Under the pieces are notes generated by a model. It had not been told where the DNA came from, searched no databases, and was given only the letters and a program-made list of their open reading frames with translations. Shown in pieces: positions 38,395 through 47,762 of a stretch of DNA of 64,000 bases. The position numbers were made by a program, and so were the translations under genes. The stretch's first letter is position 1, and each line of letters opens with the position of its first letter. Source of the DNA: Proteus mirabilis ATCC 29906. Lineage in GTDB: Bacteria; Pseudomonadota; Gammaproteobacteria; Enterobacterales; Enterobacteriaceae. The DNA lies in the NCBI RefSeq assembly GCF_000160755.1, contig NZ_GG668578.1, positions 161,562-225,561 on the forward strand, written 5' to 3'.

Positions 38395-38413
38395 GATAAT
38401 AGTTACTATTCTC
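38395..38413 (-). promoter_or_regulatory. Fur-box-like site upstream of the permease/ATPase operon
   Basis: GAGAATAGTAACTATTATC on the minus strand matches 14 of 19 positions of the Fur consensus and is itself a near-palindrome around AGTAACT. It lies ahead of the permease start (38317) where a promoter is expected. Confidence 0.6.
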
Positions 38414-38920
38414 AATAACAAGATGTAATAGGTAAAATAAAGCTACCAGTTGATATGAATTGCTCTTATTTAATAGCAAATAAAACTTAAACATTTCAAC
38501 AGATACTTTATTCATCACTAAAGCTCAATTACCCATGATGATCCTATAGCTAATGACTAGCCCAAAAAAAAAACAACTAAAATGAGTAATGTGTCACATA
38601 CCATTGCATCATATGAATTAATATTTCAATTACAATATAATAACTAGAGTTATAATTTCTTTGTGTATCTTTATATGCTATAAAAAACTATTTTAAAATC
38701 ATAAAGTAAAATATTAAAAGGCAAAAAATATTGATATAAACGATCAATAAAACACACAATGATAGTTAAAAACTATCAAAAAAGACAAAACAGATCGTTT
38801 TAAACTATTTCCACTGCTGGCTAATTTACCCTACCCTTTCCTTCCAACAGCCCAGATGCTTATCCTAATAATTTAGGTATACCCTTTATTTTATTTCAAA
38901 AAAACAGGTGAAAGGTGTTA
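38414..38920. promoter_or_regulatory. AT-rich region upstream of the second fimbrial locus
   Basis: About 500 bases with no credible gene, rich in A/T runs. It separates the iron cluster from the MrpJ-like gene and must hold the latter's promoter. No inverted repeats of a switch type were recognised. Confidence 0.45.
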
Positions 38921-39223
38921 ATGAAATATAATACAGTAAACATAAATGTTCGTGTTGGTTCATTTATTCGAAGACATAGGACACTACTAGGTATCTCAGG
39001 GAAAAGCCTAGGAAAAAAATTAAATCTTTCCCAACAACATATTTCTCGATTAGAACGAGGACAAACAAATTTTACAATCGAAATTATTTTATATTTATTA
39101 AATGAATTGGATAAGACAATATTTGATTTAGTTGCTGAGGTATTTTATGAAGATCCCGGTGAAATTTTAACTGAATACCAGCGTCAACAACAATTCAATA
39201 CTGAATTAACACTAATAAACTAG
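38921..39223 (+). CDS. MrpJ-family HTH regulator at a class 5 fimbrial operon
   Basis: 100 residues from the ATG at 38921 (AAAGG ahead), a compact XRE/HTH protein. The recognition segment SQQHISRLERGQTNF (about residues 38-52) is close to the SQQxxSRYERG of MrpJ proteins; the rest is diverged. It lies 115 bases ahead of the chaperone gene on the same strand, so it probably belongs to the fimbrial locus. Known MrpJ proteins repress flagella or act on other fimbrial promoters; which applies here is unknown. Unlike the usual arrangement, it precedes rather than follows the structural genes. Confidence 0.75.
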   Translation: MKYNTVNINVRVGSFIRRHRTLLGISGKSLGKKLNLSQQHISRLERGQTNFTIEIILYLLNELDKTIFDLVAEVFYEDPGEILTEYQRQQQFNTELTLIN

Positions 39224-39338
39224 ACTGCATTTAACATCAATCTATTTTACTGGAATTAATTTAAGTCTTAATATGATTTAAATTTACTATTTATATTATT
39301 TTGAATTATTATTTAATTACATAAAGATTGGATTATAT

Positions 39339-40094
39339 ATGCTTAAACGTCTTAACTTTATTTTAATTTATTCTGTATTATCATTAATAAGTATAACAAC
39401 ATCAGTCTATGCTTCACCTTCTATTGGCATTGGTAGTATGTATGATGTTTTTACACCAGAAACCCAAAGCCTCACCAAGCGCGTATATAACACAGGAACA
39501 TCTACTGCGTTTGTTCGTGTTGAGATATTGGAAATTGATGCTGATCCAAAAATGAATCAGCGTGAATCAGCACAAAAAGAAATTAAAGAAGGTTCATTAA
39601 CGCAAGAACGGCTGATTGTCTCCCCATTGAGATTAATTATTCCACCATCAAGTTTTCAGTCAGTCCGCATACTATGGCCAGGGGATAGAGAAAAAGAACG
39701 TTATTTTAGAATTCGTTTTACTCCCGTTCTTCCTGAAGAAAATGATGGTTTTGGAATGAGCAAAGATGAAATAACACAATACAAAAAAAATGCATTGGAT
39801 GTGGGAGTTAATGTGTTAACTGGCTACGGCAGTGTGGTTGTGATGCAAGCTAAAAATCCCTTATTTAATACCGTTATTGATGACACAAATAAACAAATTT
39901 CAATAAAAAATAAAGGAAACGCCACCATTATATTGGATAATATCCGTTATTGTGAAAATATAAAGTCACACTGTGAGAATAAAGCGCGAGAAATTATCTT
40001 ACCAGGAAGAGAATTTGTTCTACAAAAAAAAATAAATAATAAAATTGACTTTGTATTAATCGAAGGTGATAAATCTAACACGTTTAATTATTAA
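39339..40094 (+). CDS. periplasmic chaperone of CFA/I (class 5, alpha) fimbriae
   Basis: 251 residues: signal peptide (about 1-26, VYA) and two Ig-like domains. The type is CfaA/CooB: it has the N-terminal GIGSMYDVFTPETQSLTKRVYNTG pattern (as GSMYDVF and SLTKRVYNTG) and RVEILEID, distinct from PapD-type chaperones. It is first of the structural genes in the order chaperone, pilin, usher, tip adhesin, as in cfaABCE. It should escort the pilin encoded 98 bases downstream to the outer-membrane usher. Confidence 0.85.
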   Translation: MLKRLNFILIYSVLSLISITTSVYASPSIGIGSMYDVFTPETQSLTKRVYNTGTSTAFVRVEILEIDADPKMNQRESAQKEIKEGSLTQERLIVSPLRLIIPPSSFQSVRILWPGDREKERYFRIRFTPVLPEENDGFGMSKDEITQYKKNALDVGVNVLTGYGSVVVMQAKNPLFNTVIDDTNKQISIKNKGNATIILDNIRYCENIKSHCENKAREIILPGREFVLQKKINNKIDFVLIEGDKSNTFNY

Positions 40095-40192
40095 TATTAA
40101 TCTAAACAACTAATTTAAATTTCAGTAATCGCAAATAAATAGAGTTTATTTGTTTTATTTTTTATCAATCATAATATATGAGGTATTTCTAA

Positions 40193-40714
40193 ATGTTAAA
40201 AAGATCATTATCCATTATATTTCTATCTTGTGGCGCCTTAGGTTCAATGGTAGCTCACGCAGCAGATGAACAACGCTATGCTATCGATTTAACGGCAACT
40301 ATTCCTACAGAATCTTTTCAGGTTATCCCTGTTGAGAGTGGTTGGATAAACCAAACACAAGAAATGGCTTTCGATTTAGGCACCCGTAAATTACAAGATT
40401 TCACCAAGCAATTTCAATATAAAAACACCTCTGGGGGTATTCAAGCAACTTTAACAAATACTGACTCAAAGGGTACCGCAATCTTATCAAATGGTAATGA
40501 TACCATTCCATTAGCAGTCATTTTTAACGGCGTAACACTCAGTAAAACGCCTAGCACTGTAGTTAATGCTGATGATGCCAAAACAGGCGGTCGTACCAAC
40601 CTTCGTATTACACAACAAACTGATACCCCTCTAACAGTAACAGGCTCTTTTACAGGCCAAGTAGCCATGGTTTTTGAGCCTGTAGTTGAGACTCCAGTTG
40701 AGCCTGAAAGCTAA
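40193..40714 (+). CDS. major pilin of CFA/I (class 5, alpha) fimbriae
   Basis: 173 residues with signal peptide (cleavage after AHA, about residue 23). The mature start is ADEQRYAIDLTATIPTESF; the donor-strand-like region is close to the N-terminus, as in CfaB/CooA pilins. There are no cysteines in the mature protein, in contrast to PapA-type pilins and as expected for class 5. The C-terminal strand GQVAMVFEP is followed by an extra acidic tail VVETPVEPES, unusual since these pilins normally end at the final strand. A hairpin follows the stop codon. Confidence 0.82.
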   Translation: MLKRSLSIIFLSCGALGSMVAHAADEQRYAIDLTATIPTESFQVIPVESGWINQTQEMAFDLGTRKLQDFTKQFQYKNTSGGIQATLTNTDSKGTAILSNGNDTIPLAVIFNGVTLSKTPSTVVNADDAKTGGRTNLRITQQTDTPLTVTGSFTGQVAMVFEPVVETPVEPES

Positions 40715-40725
40715 TAAATTATTCA

Positions 40726-40755
40726 ACTAAGGGGGCTCTTTAGAGCCTTCCTTCT
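40726..40755 (+). terminator. hairpin between pilin and usher genes (partial terminator or mRNA stabiliser)
   Basis: GGCTCT (40734-40739) and AGAGCC (40742-40747) form a perfect stem with a TT loop, extended imperfectly by AAGG/CCTT. It parallels the hairpin after the other fimbrial pilin gene and probably sets the high pilin-to-usher ratio. Confidence 0.55.
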
Positions 40756-40850
40756 TGTTACCTAGGCTAACCACATTTCGTTCTGATAAGAATATTTTTG
40801 TGCTTATTAAGCATCGGAACGCTTTTGTTACATAAGTATACAGTGATTTA

Positions 40851-43277
40851 GTGAGTATATGTGATATGAAAGTATTATTTGCATTAATGTTAATACCAGA
40901 AATAGCCTTAGGATCAAGTGTATTCCTGGCAAATAATACAATAAAAATACCGAGTGAATTTAAGCAATATTTTTATAACTCAGAAATTGTTTCTCAAGTG
41001 TATCTTAATGATTCTCCCCTTTTTGAAGCTGTCTTTTCACTTCATGAAAATGGACAAATTAATCTCTTGAGAATTTTAGATGAAGAACCTGATATTAAAC
41101 CGCAAGTTAAAAATGAATGGGCTGAGATTTTACAAAAAGGCATCTCATTAGGTGCTTGTGATGCTTCCTGCCCCGCAGGACTCGTCTCTGCTGAATATCG
41201 ACTAGATAATTCTTCATTAAAATTATTTACTTCGCACTATGAAACTGAACAAGTGAAAAGTGATTATATCTATTTGCCTAGCGCTTTGCCAAATGGTGTC
41301 ATTATGCACAATAATTTGTCAGCCGTTTCAGTGCATTCAGCAAAGACCTGGAATTTTAGTTCATCCGTAATTTCATCTCTTTTCGGCTGGACGCAAAATA
41401 TATCACTACAGTCCTATGGCTCTAGTCAGGCCAACCAATCACAAGAAACCAATATTTATGCGCTATACACCCAAAAAGAATTAGCCGGTAGCTTTATCCG
41501 CTTGGGCATTTTTTCTCCAGATACGGATAAAGGAAATGTCGAAACCAACGGATTTAATACAGGCTCTGTCGCCGGAGTGATGTGGGGAACATCAAATGCA
41601 TTATTGATAAATAACGAAAGTGTCAGTGCCTCCCCTATTTATATCACGGCCGCCAATCAAGGGATCGCAGAAGTATGGCTAGATAATCGGCTCATCTATT
41701 CACAACAACTGCAACCTGGCATGCAAGCCATTGACACACGGCGTTTACCTAGTGGTATTTATAACATAACAATTAATACCCTTGAAAATGGTAAAGTTGT
41801 GGATACTCAAACGGCTCAAGTATACAAACCGCTAGGGTGGCAAAACCCTAATCAAAAATGGCGTTTGAATTTATGGGGAGGACAAAAAAAGGATTTAGTT
41901 CTTAGTAGTAAGAATACAACTGAAAATGATAGCGCATTTATTGGTGGCGGAGCCATAGATTACTTATTCACCCCCCGTGTCATTTTAGGAAGTAGCCTCT
42001 TGATATCGGCTGATAACTATCAACTCAGTGCAAGATCAAATATAACATTATCTTCTGATGATAGTTTTTTTGCTCAATACACCCTGACTAATGAAGATAC
42101 CCGAAAAAATTCAGGCGTGGATTTACGCTATTACCGAACACTTTCACCGGGGAATTCAATGAATGTATTTTGGCGTCGAACTTCCAATCAAAATTATCGT
42201 TTAACAGAGTCGTCTCAACAAGTAGGAAATACTTGGGGAGCTTCACTATTCACCCAATTACCTTGGTCTAGCTCACTGACATTGAATGGACAATATATGA
42301 AAACCCCATCAAGAGAAGGAGTTGAGATTGATACCGCATTGACAACAAAAGCGATTTTGGCTAATCGAGATGTTAATTTTCGGTTAAGTGCGTATGACCG
42401 CCCCGGGTTTAATCAAAAAAATCGGGAGCAGGGTGTGGCACTAGGCGTCAGCCTGTCAGTAATGCCGAGTGCAAAACATACTTTATCAGTAGATGCAGGT
42501 ATTAACGATAGCAATAGTTATTCTAGCCTAAATTACCAATGGCAACCCCAAGATGAAGGGGCTGTTCGTTGGTTAGGTGCAGGAATATCACAAAGTAGTG
42601 AAAATACACTCATTAGCGGTAACGGCGCCTTGGAAAGTCGAACACTTAGTGGTGATGCATATGTCCAGCATTACGTGCAAGACAAAAGCACAACAACGGG
42701 GATCAACATAAGTCAAACACTGGTGTTGGGTGAAGGAAATTTTGCGGTGAGTAGTGGCGAACGCAGTTTAGGGATGGAATCGGCATTTATCGTTGACTTA
42801 GAGTCAGATGATCCCGATATGCAAATTGTCGCCTCAGACAGTATCAAAGAAACAAAATTATTTCAGGGACGAAATATCATTCCTACTGATATCTGGAAAA
42901 ATGAGCCTATTCATTTTTACAGCATGGGTACAAATAACGGCAAAGTTTTTCCTGAGTATGAATCGATAAATATGAACCGGGGTAGTGTGAAATATTTAAA
43001 ATTAAAAGCCGTCAAAACAACAGTGCTGGTGGCAATGCTACAAGATAACTTTGGTCAAATATTAAAGCATCGTCAGGTTACTAGTGATATCAGCAGTGGG
43101 ATTATTAATGCAGAAGGCGTTTTGACATTAGATTCAGGTATTAATAACCAAAAATTAACGGTCTTAGGCAATAGTCAATCACCGGCGTTATCGTGTCAAT
43201 TACCTGATGTCCTATCACCAGGAAAAGACGTACAGTTTTTCCCAGTTATTCATTGTTCACCAATAGGAGATATGTAA
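40851..43277 (+). CDS. outer-membrane usher of CFA/I (class 5, alpha) fimbriae
   Basis: 808 residues (803 if the ATG at 40866 is used; its first residues MKVLFALMLIPEIALGSS read as a signal peptide, so I think 40866 the likelier start). Usher of the CfaC/CooC/TcfC class, with the N-terminal domain, barrel, plug and C-terminal domain in which CQLPDVLSPGKDVQFFPVIHC holds two cysteines (segments CQLPD and FFPVIHC). It is about 70 residues shorter than the PapC-type usher at 5021-7648. The stop codon overlaps the adhesin start (TAATG). Confidence 0.85.
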   Translation: MSICDMKVLFALMLIPEIALGSSVFLANNTIKIPSEFKQYFYNSEIVSQVYLNDSPLFEAVFSLHENGQINLLRILDEEPDIKPQVKNEWAEILQKGISLGACDASCPAGLVSAEYRLDNSSLKLFTSHYETEQVKSDYIYLPSALPNGVIMHNNLSAVSVHSAKTWNFSSSVISSLFGWTQNISLQSYGSSQANQSQETNIYALYTQKELAGSFIRLGIFSPDTDKGNVETNGFNTGSVAGVMWGTSNALLINNESVSASPIYITAANQGIAEVWLDNRLIYSQQLQPGMQAIDTRRLPSGIYNITINTLENGKVVDTQTAQVYKPLGWQNPNQKWRLNLWGGQKKDLVLSSKNTTENDSAFIGGGAIDYLFTPRVILGSSLLISADNYQLSARSNITLSSDDSFFAQYTLTNEDTRKNSGVDLRYYRTLSPGNSMNVFWRRTSNQNYRLTESSQQVGNTWGASLFTQLPWSSSLTLNGQYMKTPSREGVEIDTALTTKAILANRDVNFRLSAYDRPGFNQKNREQGVALGVSLSVMPSAKHTLSVDAGINDSNSYSSLNYQWQPQDEGAVRWLGAGISQSSENTLISGNGALESRTLSGDAYVQHYVQDKSTTTGINISQTLVLGEGNFAVSSGERSLGMESAFIVDLESDDPDMQIVASDSIKETKLFQGRNIIPTDIWKNEPIHFYSMGTNNGKVFPEYESINMNRGSVKYLKLKAVKTTVLVAMLQDNFGQILKHRQVTSDISSGIINAEGVLTLDSGINNQKLTVLGNSQSPALSCQLPDVLSPGKDVQFFPVIHCSPIGDM

Positions 43278-44533
43278 TGCGCTATTATCATTACATTCTT
43301 GGCACTGTTATGCTCGCAATGAGTGCGGTTGTTAATAGTGCAACGATTAATTTAACCGCAAAATTCACCCCCGCAATAAATAACAGTAATAGTGATGGTA
43401 TTTTTACAAATACAACCCCCAGAAGCGGATATTGTTCTCGATGGCCAAAATATTGCGATGCTAATGATGTCAGTGTTTATTTGCCGTTAACAACAACAAT
43501 TTCATATCCTATTGTTGCTAAAAATAAACCTCGTGAAGGTGCTTACTTTAATTTTCCTAAAACCCCTAGAATACTTACAGTAAGAAATCAGAATACTGGT
43601 GAAACATTTGACGTTATATTTAGGGTTACTAGTTATTCTTCACAACTTACAACAAATAGCAGTTCATCTAGTTGGGATGAAGGCAAAGATTTTAGCGCAC
43701 CTCGGGGAGGGGGCTGTACTTTTTATACTCCTTCATGGGGAGGAGGGTCAGGCTCAGGAAGCTGGATCCAATTTATTTGGAAAACATCAAACAACACTTC
43801 ACCCTGTTATAAAATAAGTACCATAAACAGAACCGAACCTCACCGATTTTATGACATGAGCATGGGTTATTCATTAGTGGCTAAAGATAACTTATTAACC
43901 GTAGGATCAGGGACCTATAAAGGGAAATTATCATTTACTGTAGGACCAGGAGGCGACTTTGATTTTGGCGATAATTACCAAGCCAGTGACAGCGTTGTTG
44001 ATATCAATCTTATTCTTTCTGTTAATCATGATTTAATCGTCACTACAACGCCTGAAAGTCGTGCGTTATCATTGCAACCTTGTAGCGCAGGTAAAATTTG
44101 TACCGAAGAGCAAGGAAAGCAAAACTGGGAACGTTGGATGATAACGAAAATTACACCTCAGCTTACTGCTCGAAGTGATTTTTTACTGTCTTCAACAGGT
44201 GCATTTACGACTTATATACAATGCCAATATGTTCACGGTGAAAATTGTGCCATAAAAAGTGACAATAATGGTCAACTGGTTCCAGTAAAAGCGTATTTGA
44301 GCTTACCAAATAATATTATTAATCAGAAAACCAATAGCACGGTTACACGTGCGCTAATGCCAATCCATAAGGATATAGTAAATAATACGTTTTTAACAAA
44401 AGATATTGGAAGTAATCGTAAGGGGAATATTGATTTTCTGGTAGCGCAACATGATGTCGATAAAATGCTTTTAACAAGACCTGATACTTACCGTGGAACG
44501 GTTACTATTATTTTTGACCCCAAAATATATTAG
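43277..44533 (+). CDS. tip adhesin of CFA/I (class 5, alpha) fimbriae
   Basis: 418 residues from the ATG at 43277, which has AGGAG ahead and overlaps the usher stop. Signal peptide (about 1-22, VNS) then a two-domain CfaE/CooD-like protein. The first half carries the receptor-binding domain with cysteines (GYCSRWPKYCDAND; GGGCTFYTPSWGGG). The second half resembles a pilin domain (LQPCSAGKICTEEQG, GAFTTYIQC) ending TVTIIFDPKIY. One copy per fibre at the tip is expected and it nucleates assembly. Its receptor cannot be predicted. Last gene of the operon, 80 bases before the convergent tRNA terminator. Confidence 0.8.
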   Translation: MRYYHYILGTVMLAMSAVVNSATINLTAKFTPAINNSNSDGIFTNTTPRSGYCSRWPKYCDANDVSVYLPLTTTISYPIVAKNKPREGAYFNFPKTPRILTVRNQNTGETFDVIFRVTSYSSQLTTNSSSSSWDEGKDFSAPRGGGCTFYTPSWGGGSGSGSWIQFIWKTSNNTSPCYKISTINRTEPHRFYDMSMGYSLVAKDNLLTVGSGTYKGKLSFTVGPGGDFDFGDNYQASDSVVDINLILSVNHDLIVTTTPESRALSLQPCSAGKICTEEQGKQNWERWMITKITPQLTARSDFLLSSTGAFTTYIQCQYVHGENCAIKSDNNGQLVPVKAYLSLPNNIINQKTNSTVTRALMPIHKDIVNNTFLTKDIGSNRKGNIDFLVAQHDVDKMLLTRPDTYRGTVTIIFDPKIY

Positions 44534-44611
44534 GATGACCATAAAAATGGTGAGATTATCAATACGAAATATCCAAATCTAAGTAAGTCAATAATGGTAT
44601 TCCATCATAAC

Positions 44612-44650
44612 CTAAAAAAAAACGCCATGCTAATCAATAGCATGGCGTCA
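44612..44650 (-). terminator. terminator of the tRNA-Asp gene
   Basis: On the minus strand ACGCCATGCTA pairs with TAGCATGGCGT around a 5-base loop and is followed by nine T. It lies 7 bases past the tRNA 3' end and also faces the convergent fimbrial operon. Confidence 0.92.
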
Positions 44651-44655
44651 TATTC

Positions 44656-44732
44656 TGGCGGAACAGACGGGACTCGAACCCGCGACCCCCTGCGTGACAG
44701 GCAGGTATTCTAACCAACTGAACTACCGCTCC
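44656..44732 (-). tRNA. tRNA-Asp (anticodon GTC)
   Basis: 77 bases from GGAGCGG (44732) to the encoded CCA (44656). The acceptor arms GGAGCGG/CTGTTCC pair with a G-U. The anticodon arm is CCTGC-CTGTCAC-GCAGG with anticodon GTC, and the T-arm is GCGGG-TTCGAGT-CCCGT. The sequence is nearly the same as E. coli tRNA-Asp, and the location beside dnaQ matches aspV there. Confidence 0.97.
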
Positions 44733-44854
44733 GCGTATCCTTTCGGACGAGATGAATATTACGAATCTCTTACCTTGTCGTCAACTATTTTTCTAACAAA
44801 AAGATGCGTTTGGATAGTTTTTAATCTCAACACTCTATTTATATCACTTTACCT

Positions 44855-45613
44855 TTAGGCAGTTTCATCATTCGAAGCAGGAGCTGGACGCCATAAACAG
44901 TGGCCTCCTTTTTTCACCACTAAATCTAACCGAGCTTCGTGCGCAACTAACTCTTCTGCAGAGGCTTTTATTACTCTTAATCCACGCACTGGTCGTACAA
45001 TACGTTGTATATCATCCCCTTTTTGCTCTTCGTTCGGTTCACCTTCCATTGAAAAAGCTAATGCGGTTTGCCCACCGGTCATAGCTAAGTAAACATCAGC
45101 GAGGATCTCGGCATCTAATAATGCGCCGTGCAGTGTTCGTTTGGAGTTATCAATTAAATATCTGTCACATAGCGCATCTAGATTATTGCGTTTGCCAGGA
45201 AATAACTCCCTTGCCATAGCAAGGCTATCGGTTATTTGGCAAAAAGTTTCTGTGAGAGGAATATCACGGTTAAGCTTCTGAAACTCATAATCCATAAAGC
45301 CGATATCAAACGAGGCGTTATGGATAATTAATTCTGCACCACGAATATACGCTAAAAACTCATCCGCTATTTCTGCAAATGAAGGACAATCTTCTAAAAA
45401 TTCGTCACTGATCCCGTGAACTTCAAAAGCTTCAGGATCAACCAGTCTTTCTGGTTTTATATAAACATGGAAATTTCGCCCAGTTAAGCGACGATTGATA
45501 ACCTCAACGGCACCAATTTCAATGATATTATGGCCTTCATAGTGAACGCCCAGTTTGTTCATACCGGTAGTTTCGGTATCTAGTACAATTTGTCGTGTGA
45601 TTGGAGTGCTCAT
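44855..45613 (-). CDS. dnaQ: DNA polymerase III epsilon subunit (3'-5' proofreading exonuclease)
   Basis: 252 residues. DEDDh exonuclease motifs: LDTETTG (ExoI, about residues 11-17), HNASFDIGFMDYEF (ExoII) and HGALLDAEIL (ExoIII) with the catalytic His. The clamp-binding segment QTALAFSMEGE after the catalytic domain corresponds to the QTSMAF motif of E. coli. It binds the alpha and theta subunits and edits replication errors. Divergent from rnhA with a 65-base shared promoter region, as in E. coli. Confidence 0.97.
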   Translation of the reverse strand: MSTPITRQIVLDTETTGMNKLGVHYEGHNIIEIGAVEVINRRLTGRNFHVYIKPERLVDPEAFEVHGISDEFLEDCPSFAEIADEFLAYIRGAELIIHNASFDIGFMDYEFQKLNRDIPLTETFCQITDSLAMARELFPGKRNNLDALCDRYLIDNSKRTLHGALLDAEILADVYLAMTGGQTALAFSMEGEPNEEQKGDDIQRIVRPVRGLRVIKASAEELVAHEARLDLVVKKGGHCLWRPAPASNDETA

Positions 45614-45678
45614 AATCCGTTTTTATGTCAGACTTAGGGTTAATTTTTCGTATTACTTAAAAAGGATAAGTCGCCTTT

Positions 45679-46158
45679 ATGCACAAGCAGGTAGAAATAT
45701 TCACCGATGGTTCATGTTTAGGCAACCCAGGTCCTGGTGGTTATGGTGCAATTTTACGCTACCAACAGCATGAAAAAACCCTTAGTGAAGGTTTTTTTAT
45801 GACCACCAATAACCGCATGGAACTCCTTGCTGCTATCGTAGCATTAGAAGCGTTAAAATTCCCTTGTAAAATTACACTGACTACGGATAGCCAGTATGTC
45901 AGACAGGGAATTACCAAGTGGATACATAGTTGGAAAAAACGCCAATGGCGTAAAGCAGATAAAAGCCCTGTGCTGAATGTTGATTTATGGAAGCGTCTTG
46001 ATAAAGCCATTGAGCGTCATGAAATTGAATGGCATTGGGTTAAAGGTCATGCAGGCCATGACGAAAATGAACGCTGTGATGAACTGGCCAAAGCGGCCGC
46101 GCAATCTCCCACAAAAGAAGATACTGGCTATCTAGAAAGTCAACAAGATAAAACCTGA
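45679..46158 (+). CDS. rnhA: ribonuclease HI
   Basis: 159 residues. It degrades the RNA strand of RNA-DNA hybrids. The carboxylate residues are in [16 protein letters not shown] (Asp10), NRMELLAA (Glu48) and TTDSQYV (Asp70), with the late [14 protein letters not shown] segment contributing His and Asp. AAAAAGGA precedes the ATG. Divergent from dnaQ and convergent with yafS, the usual enterobacterial layout. Confidence 0.97.
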   Translation: MHKQVEIFTDGSCLGNPGPGGYGAILRYQQHEKTLSEGFFMTTNNRMELLAAIVALEALKFPCKITLTTDSQYVRQGITKWIHSWKKRQWRKADKSPVLNVDLWKRLDKAIERHEIEWHWVKGHAGHDENERCDELAKAAAQSPTKEDTGYLESQQDKT

Positions 46159-46182
46159 GAGTAATAACGGCAGATAGTGATA

Positions 46183-46896
46183 TTAATCAGGTCGATTACG
46201 TGTAGCGCCTAAAACTCTGCCTTTTACACTCATACGCGGTAATGCAAACTTCATCGCGGTGGGTGTTAAAGGAAGCGTTCTTTTACGTGCTAATATTAAA
46301 TTTAAACATCCCCCGACATGATAGCGCTTACCATCACGTTTTACGGGACGGGAAAATGGCATAATCTGGAAGTTCTGTTGTGTTATCACTTCATAATTAA
46401 GCACACTTAACCAATCAACTTGGCGACGAAGTGAAAACATCCGACAATAATAGGGCTGTTTATGCCGTAAAATAGGCGTACATTTTCCTATACCTAATAG
46501 GCTGATAGGATTAAAACTTGATAGGATGATCCAACCGTCATCCACTAATACACGATCGGCTTCTCTTAATAACCAATGAGGATCTGCACTGTAATCTAAA
46601 ACATGAGCCATAAGACAGACATCAACCGATTTATTTTCAAATGGCAGATAATTGAGAGACGCCATAACATCTGTGTTTGTCGTCGTTGTAGTCACGTTAA
46701 CTTGATGTGAGACCATACTGGATTTAGTATCGAGTTCAGCACTAAGTTGACCTAATTTAAGCATATGAAAACCGTATATTTTCGGCCACCAATTTTGTAA
46801 TCGCAATTCAATTGCCATACGGTAATATTCTCCCCAAGGAATATTACGCCAAGAGCTTGGCATACAAATTGGTTTTCCCGAACGCGCTGCTTTCAT
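46183..46896 (-). CDS. yafS: SAM-dependent methyltransferase-like protein YafS
   Basis: 237 residues with a class I methyltransferase core. The part SVDVCLMAHVLDYSADPHWLLREADRVLVDDGW (as SVDVCLMAHVLDYSAD and LLREADRVLVDDGW) corresponds to motifs IV-V of the Methyltransf_11 type. The glycine-rich motif I is poorly preserved here. The family's substrate is unknown. It lies divergent from gloB and next to rnhA, as yafS does in E. coli, which is the main basis for the symbol. Confidence 0.8.
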   Translation of the reverse strand: MKAARSGKPICMPSSWRNIPWGEYYRMAIELRLQNWWPKIYGFHMLKLGQLSAELDTKSSMVSHQVNVTTTTTNTDVMASLNYLPFENKSVDVCLMAHVLDYSADPHWLLREADRVLVDDGWIILSSFNPISLLGIGKCTPILRHKQPYYCRMFSLRRQVDWLSVLNYEVITQQNFQIMPFSRPVKRDGKRYHVGGCLNLILARKRTLPLTPTAMKFALPRMSVKGRVLGATRNRPD

Positions 46897-46933
46897 CGTT
46901 TAACCCTTTTATATTTATAAGTAAGGTAACTTT

Positions 46934-47689
46934 ATGGAGCTTATCAGAATTCCCGCTTTATCCGATAACTACATTTGGCTATTAAGTAATGAAAATAGTG
47001 AATGTGTGATTGTCGATCCTTCCCAAGCCAAACCGGTTATAGATACTATCTCACAACGTTCATTAACACCTGTCGCTATTTTGTTAACTCATCACCACGA
47101 AGATCATGTCGGTGGTGTTGCTGGGTTGGTTAGTAAATATCCTAACATTGAGGTTTTTGGTCCACAAGAAACACAAACTAAAGGCGCTAATAAAATTATT
47201 CATGATCAAGAACACATTATTGTTGATTCTTTTTCTTTTTTAGTCATCGGAACACCAGGCCATACATTAGGTCATGTCGCCTACTATAGCGAACCTTATT
47301 TATTTTGCGGTGACACGCTATTTTCCGGCGGTTGCGGACGTTTATTTGAAGGTAGTGCACAACAAATGTTTAGCTCATTACAAAAGTTAATGGCATTACC
47401 TGATAACACCTTAATTTGTTGTGCCCATGAGTATACATTAGCTAACTTGACCTTTGCGCACCATATTATGCCAAAAAATCCTGATATTACCGATTATTTA
47501 AACAAAGTTACTGAAATGCGCCATCATTTGCAACCAACAGTGCCGATAACACTGAAAAATGAAAAGAATATTAATCTTTTTCTAAAATCTGACGATATTG
47601 ATTTACAAAGAATTTTAGGTATAACTTCTAATACTTATGCTCCAATAAAGACATTTACAAAATTAAGAGAATTAAAAGACAACTTTTAG
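46934..47689 (+). CDS. gloB: hydroxyacylglutathione hydrolase (glyoxalase II)
   Basis: 251 residues. Metallo-beta-lactamase fold with the binuclear metal motif LTHHHEDHVGG (about residues 52-62), further ligands in GTPGHTLGHVAYY and FCGDTLFSGGCGR, and the glutathione-binding AHEYTLANLTFA. It hydrolyses S-lactoylglutathione to lactate in methylglyoxal detoxification. AAGG lies ahead of the start. Divergent from yafS and upstream of mltD, the conserved enterobacterial order. Confidence 0.95.
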   Translation: MELIRIPALSDNYIWLLSNENSECVIVDPSQAKPVIDTISQRSLTPVAILLTHHHEDHVGGVAGLVSKYPNIEVFGPQETQTKGANKIIHDQEHIIVDSFSFLVIGTPGHTLGHVAYYSEPYLFCGDTLFSGGCGRLFEGSAQQMFSSLQKLMALPDNTLICCAHEYTLANLTFAHHIMPKNPDITDYLNKVTEMRHHLQPTVPITLKNEKNINLFLKSDDIDLQRILGITSNTYAPIKTFTKLRELKDNF

Positions 47690-47762
47690 TTCCTATCGGT
47701 TGTTTTATTTGGGAACACTAGTATTATTTAGGGCAAAAAACACACAGGACTAATTTTCGAAC

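Noticed and set aside
38336-38518. 60-codon open frame ahead of the permease gene
   Set aside because: Overlaps the Fur-like site and promoter region and has no recognisable product.
44656-44732. tRNA-Asp 3' end as proven phage or island attachment site
   Set aside because: No second copy of the tRNA end and no integrase gene seen in the window; kept only as a hypothesis in the findings.
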